Assembly: GCF_008065375.1 (NCBI RefSeq)
Contig: NZ_VJYI01000003.1
Coordinates: forward strand, 782,425 to 846,424
Reading direction: 5' to 3'
From: Nonomuraea sp. SYSU D8015
Lineage (GTDB): Bacteria > Actinomycetota > Actinomycetes > Streptosporangiales > Streptosporangiaceae
Length of the DNA stretch: 64,000 bases
This document shows positions 62,841-64,000 of the stretch, in pieces. Position 1 is the stretch's first letter. Each line of letters opens with the position of its first letter. The notes beneath the pieces were generated by a model. That model worked only from the letters and a program-made list of their open reading frames with translations. It ran no database searches and was not told where the DNA came from. The position numbers and the translations under genes were made by a program.

Positions 62841-63064
62841 CAAGGCATCCCTTCGCCTCGACCAAGACCGAAGCCGGCAACGCGGCGGAGAGCGGTATGA
62901 AGAATCACTACTCTCTCCGCGCGGCCGGAAAGAGCCATAACAGCACCGCTCCCGGAAGTCACGAAAGGCCCTGGGGAGCTTCTACAGCCGCAACAGGTCC
63001 TACCCGACGACAAGTTCTGGGTCTGGATAGTCAACTGAGCTCCCAGGGCCGCACTGATCTGTGA
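62837..63064 (+). CDS. Uncertain 75-residue ORF
   Basis: A frame from GTG 62837 (VTRHPFASTKTEAG) to 63064. Composition is not strongly coding, there is no recognisable domain and the ribosome site is poor. Listed only because it fills the gap; it may be nothing. Confidence 0.2.
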   Translation: MTRHPFASTKTEAGNAAESGMKNHYSLRAAGKSHNSTAPGSHERPWGASTAATGPTRRQVLGLDSQLSSQGRTDL

Positions 63065-63067
63065 ACA

Positions 63068-63105
63068 CCGTGTTCGGGTGCCGCCTGGGCGGCACCCGAA
63101 CACGG
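63068..63105. terminator. Perfect 18-bp hairpin
   Basis: CCGTGTTCGGGTGCCGCC (63068-63085) pairs fully with its complement (63088-63105) around a TG loop. Located before the gene at 63133; probably a terminator of upstream transcription, or a remnant end of an element. No U tract. Confidence 0.6.
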
Positions 63106-63132
63106 GTGACCCGAGCAACTGGAGAAGACGAA

Positions 63133-63750
63133 ATGACCGCAATCCGAACCGCATCGCCAGAACATGATCAGTATGGACTGCTGGCGGCGCACGGGTTCGA
63201 TCAAGCCTTCTTCGGGCTCTGGGTGGAACGAGACGACCTCGACGAGCTCGCCGGATTGCTGCGCCTGGATCCAGGATCCAGGCGTGACGTGCGCTTGATC
63301 GAGGAAGCGGCCACGATGACGGACTGGTCCGTCCCGCTCGATGAGAAAGACAGTCTCTGGATCGGACCCCACAGTCCTGGCTGGTCTGTTGTGATCAGCA
63401 CAAGCGGCCCGGAAACGGGAGGGTGGTGGCTCAGCTCCGGAAATCGAGGAATGCTCATGGTCGATTGGCACCGGGAGATCAATGGCCTCTCCGACCTCGT
63501 CTATTACCGAGATGGAAATGTGATCGCAGAAATTCCGGCACTCCCGTCGGGCGAATTGCTGCCCGGGCAGCTGTTCGAGCCCTACGCCCAAGGGCTTCCC
63601 CGGGACGAGTATCCAATTCAGGGCGAAGAACGGCTGGCGCACGCCTTTCTGACCATCGTGGGACGGATGACAGGCCGCTTCCTCGACGAGAACTGGTTCC
63701 GCACGCCCGGTCGTGCCTATGGATTTCCTCTGATCGACACGCACGGATAG
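63133..63750 (+). CDS. DUF6461-like protein of unknown function
   Basis: A 205-residue soluble protein. WSVVISTSGPETGGWWLSSG and LAHAFLTIVGRMTGRFLDEN look like the actinobacterial DUF6461 pattern, for which no activity is known. ATG 63133 has GGAGAAGACGAA in front; a GTG at 63061 would run through the 18-bp hairpin and is less likely. It stands alone; the gene set around it looks accessory. Confidence 0.6.
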   Translation: MTAIRTASPEHDQYGLLAAHGFDQAFFGLWVERDDLDELAGLLRLDPGSRRDVRLIEEAATMTDWSVPLDEKDSLWIGPHSPGWSVVISTSGPETGGWWLSSGNRGMLMVDWHREINGLSDLVYYRDGNVIAEIPALPSGELLPGQLFEPYAQGLPRDEYPIQGEERLAHAFLTIVGRMTGRFLDENWFRTPGRAYGFPLIDTHG

Positions 63751-64000
63751 TCGGCATTCCACTCGATTGGTGTCCACGCTCTATGGCCATACCGACCGAC
63801 TCGAAGCGTCGTGAGTTCGCTGCAGAGTATGGCCAGCTGGCTTTCCATCCGGGGGCCAGTGGCATAGCTACAGCTAGCCTCGATCTTTCGTGATCAAGGT
63901 GTGGTCGGCTAAACGGTCCGGCTGAAGGTCGAATTGCGTGGTGTGGTCAGCACGCCGGCCCGGCTGTCGCGTCGGGTGGGCGGGGTTCCACGGGCCCTCC
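63751..64000. other. End of window, no clear gene
   Basis: Only a 36-residue ORF (63783-63893, MAIPTDSKRREFAAEYG) is open, without a good ribosome site or domain. The rest shows no recognised feature; a gene could continue beyond the window. Confidence 0.35.

Overview
The window is high-GC DNA from a filamentous actinobacterium. GC-biased codon use, SARP/AfsR regulators with rare TTA codons, a type II polyketide locus, the recO-uppS pair, ECF sigma, PadR and TetR regulators all fit. The mix is reminiscent of Streptosporangiales (Nonomuraea- or Streptosporangium-like), but that placement is inference. I saw no tRNA, rRNA or CRISPR array.

Positions 110-26382 hold an aromatic (type II) polyketide gene cluster. 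A bldA-type (TTA-containing) SARP gene, a NarL-type two-component system and an ABC exporter lie on the left. The core run at 5098-17320 is nearly gapless: KS-alpha, KS-beta/CLF, ACP, three cyclase-type folds (Dabb, SRPBCC, PF04199), a PF10014-like Fe/2OG enzyme with an altered iron-ligand motif, two paralogous FAD monooxygenases flanking a RutE-like nitroreductase, and a complete acyl-CoA carboxylase (beta, epsilon, alpha/biotin). A large AfsR-type regulator (three TTA codons) is convergent. Then come a second ACP divergent from a KSIII gene, a flavin reductase, a DrrAB-like exporter and an MMPL exporter. No ketoreductase, glycosyltransferase or methyltransferase lies in the cluster, so an unreduced aromatic scaffold with a non-acetate starter is the likeliest product. 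Direct TCGAG heptamers 11 bp apart precede both KS-alpha and KSIII, which ties the two transcription units to a SARP.

Positions 26456-31023 hold a divergent cassette: an MIO ammonia lyase with tyrosine-type selectivity residues, a FOXRED2-like flavoprotein and an AMP-dependent acyl-CoA ligase. It is a plausible source of an aryl-acrylyl-CoA, with a strong palindrome between the divergent genes.

Positions 31130-61188 look mainly chromosomal: uppS and recO, a CDP-alcohol phosphatidyltransferase, envelope proteins, a secreted GH16 glucanase behind a LacI-type operator, a one-piece GH1 beta-glucosidase-LacI regulator fusion, an Lrp/DDAH/RocD arginine module, an ECF sigma factor with its membrane partner, PhoD phosphatase, an amino-acid dehydrogenase, several small TetR/PadR-controlled operons, and a resistance-like operon (MFS pump, rifamycin-phosphotransferase-like enzyme, TetR). 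A ~95 bp structured repeat occurs after two operons.

Positions 60538-64000 are accessory: a Uma2 nuclease-like gene, an orphan ribbon-helix-helix protein, a frameshifted MucR-like regulator and a DUF6461-like gene, with degenerate DNA between. This looks like the worn edge of a mobile or plasmid-derived segment.
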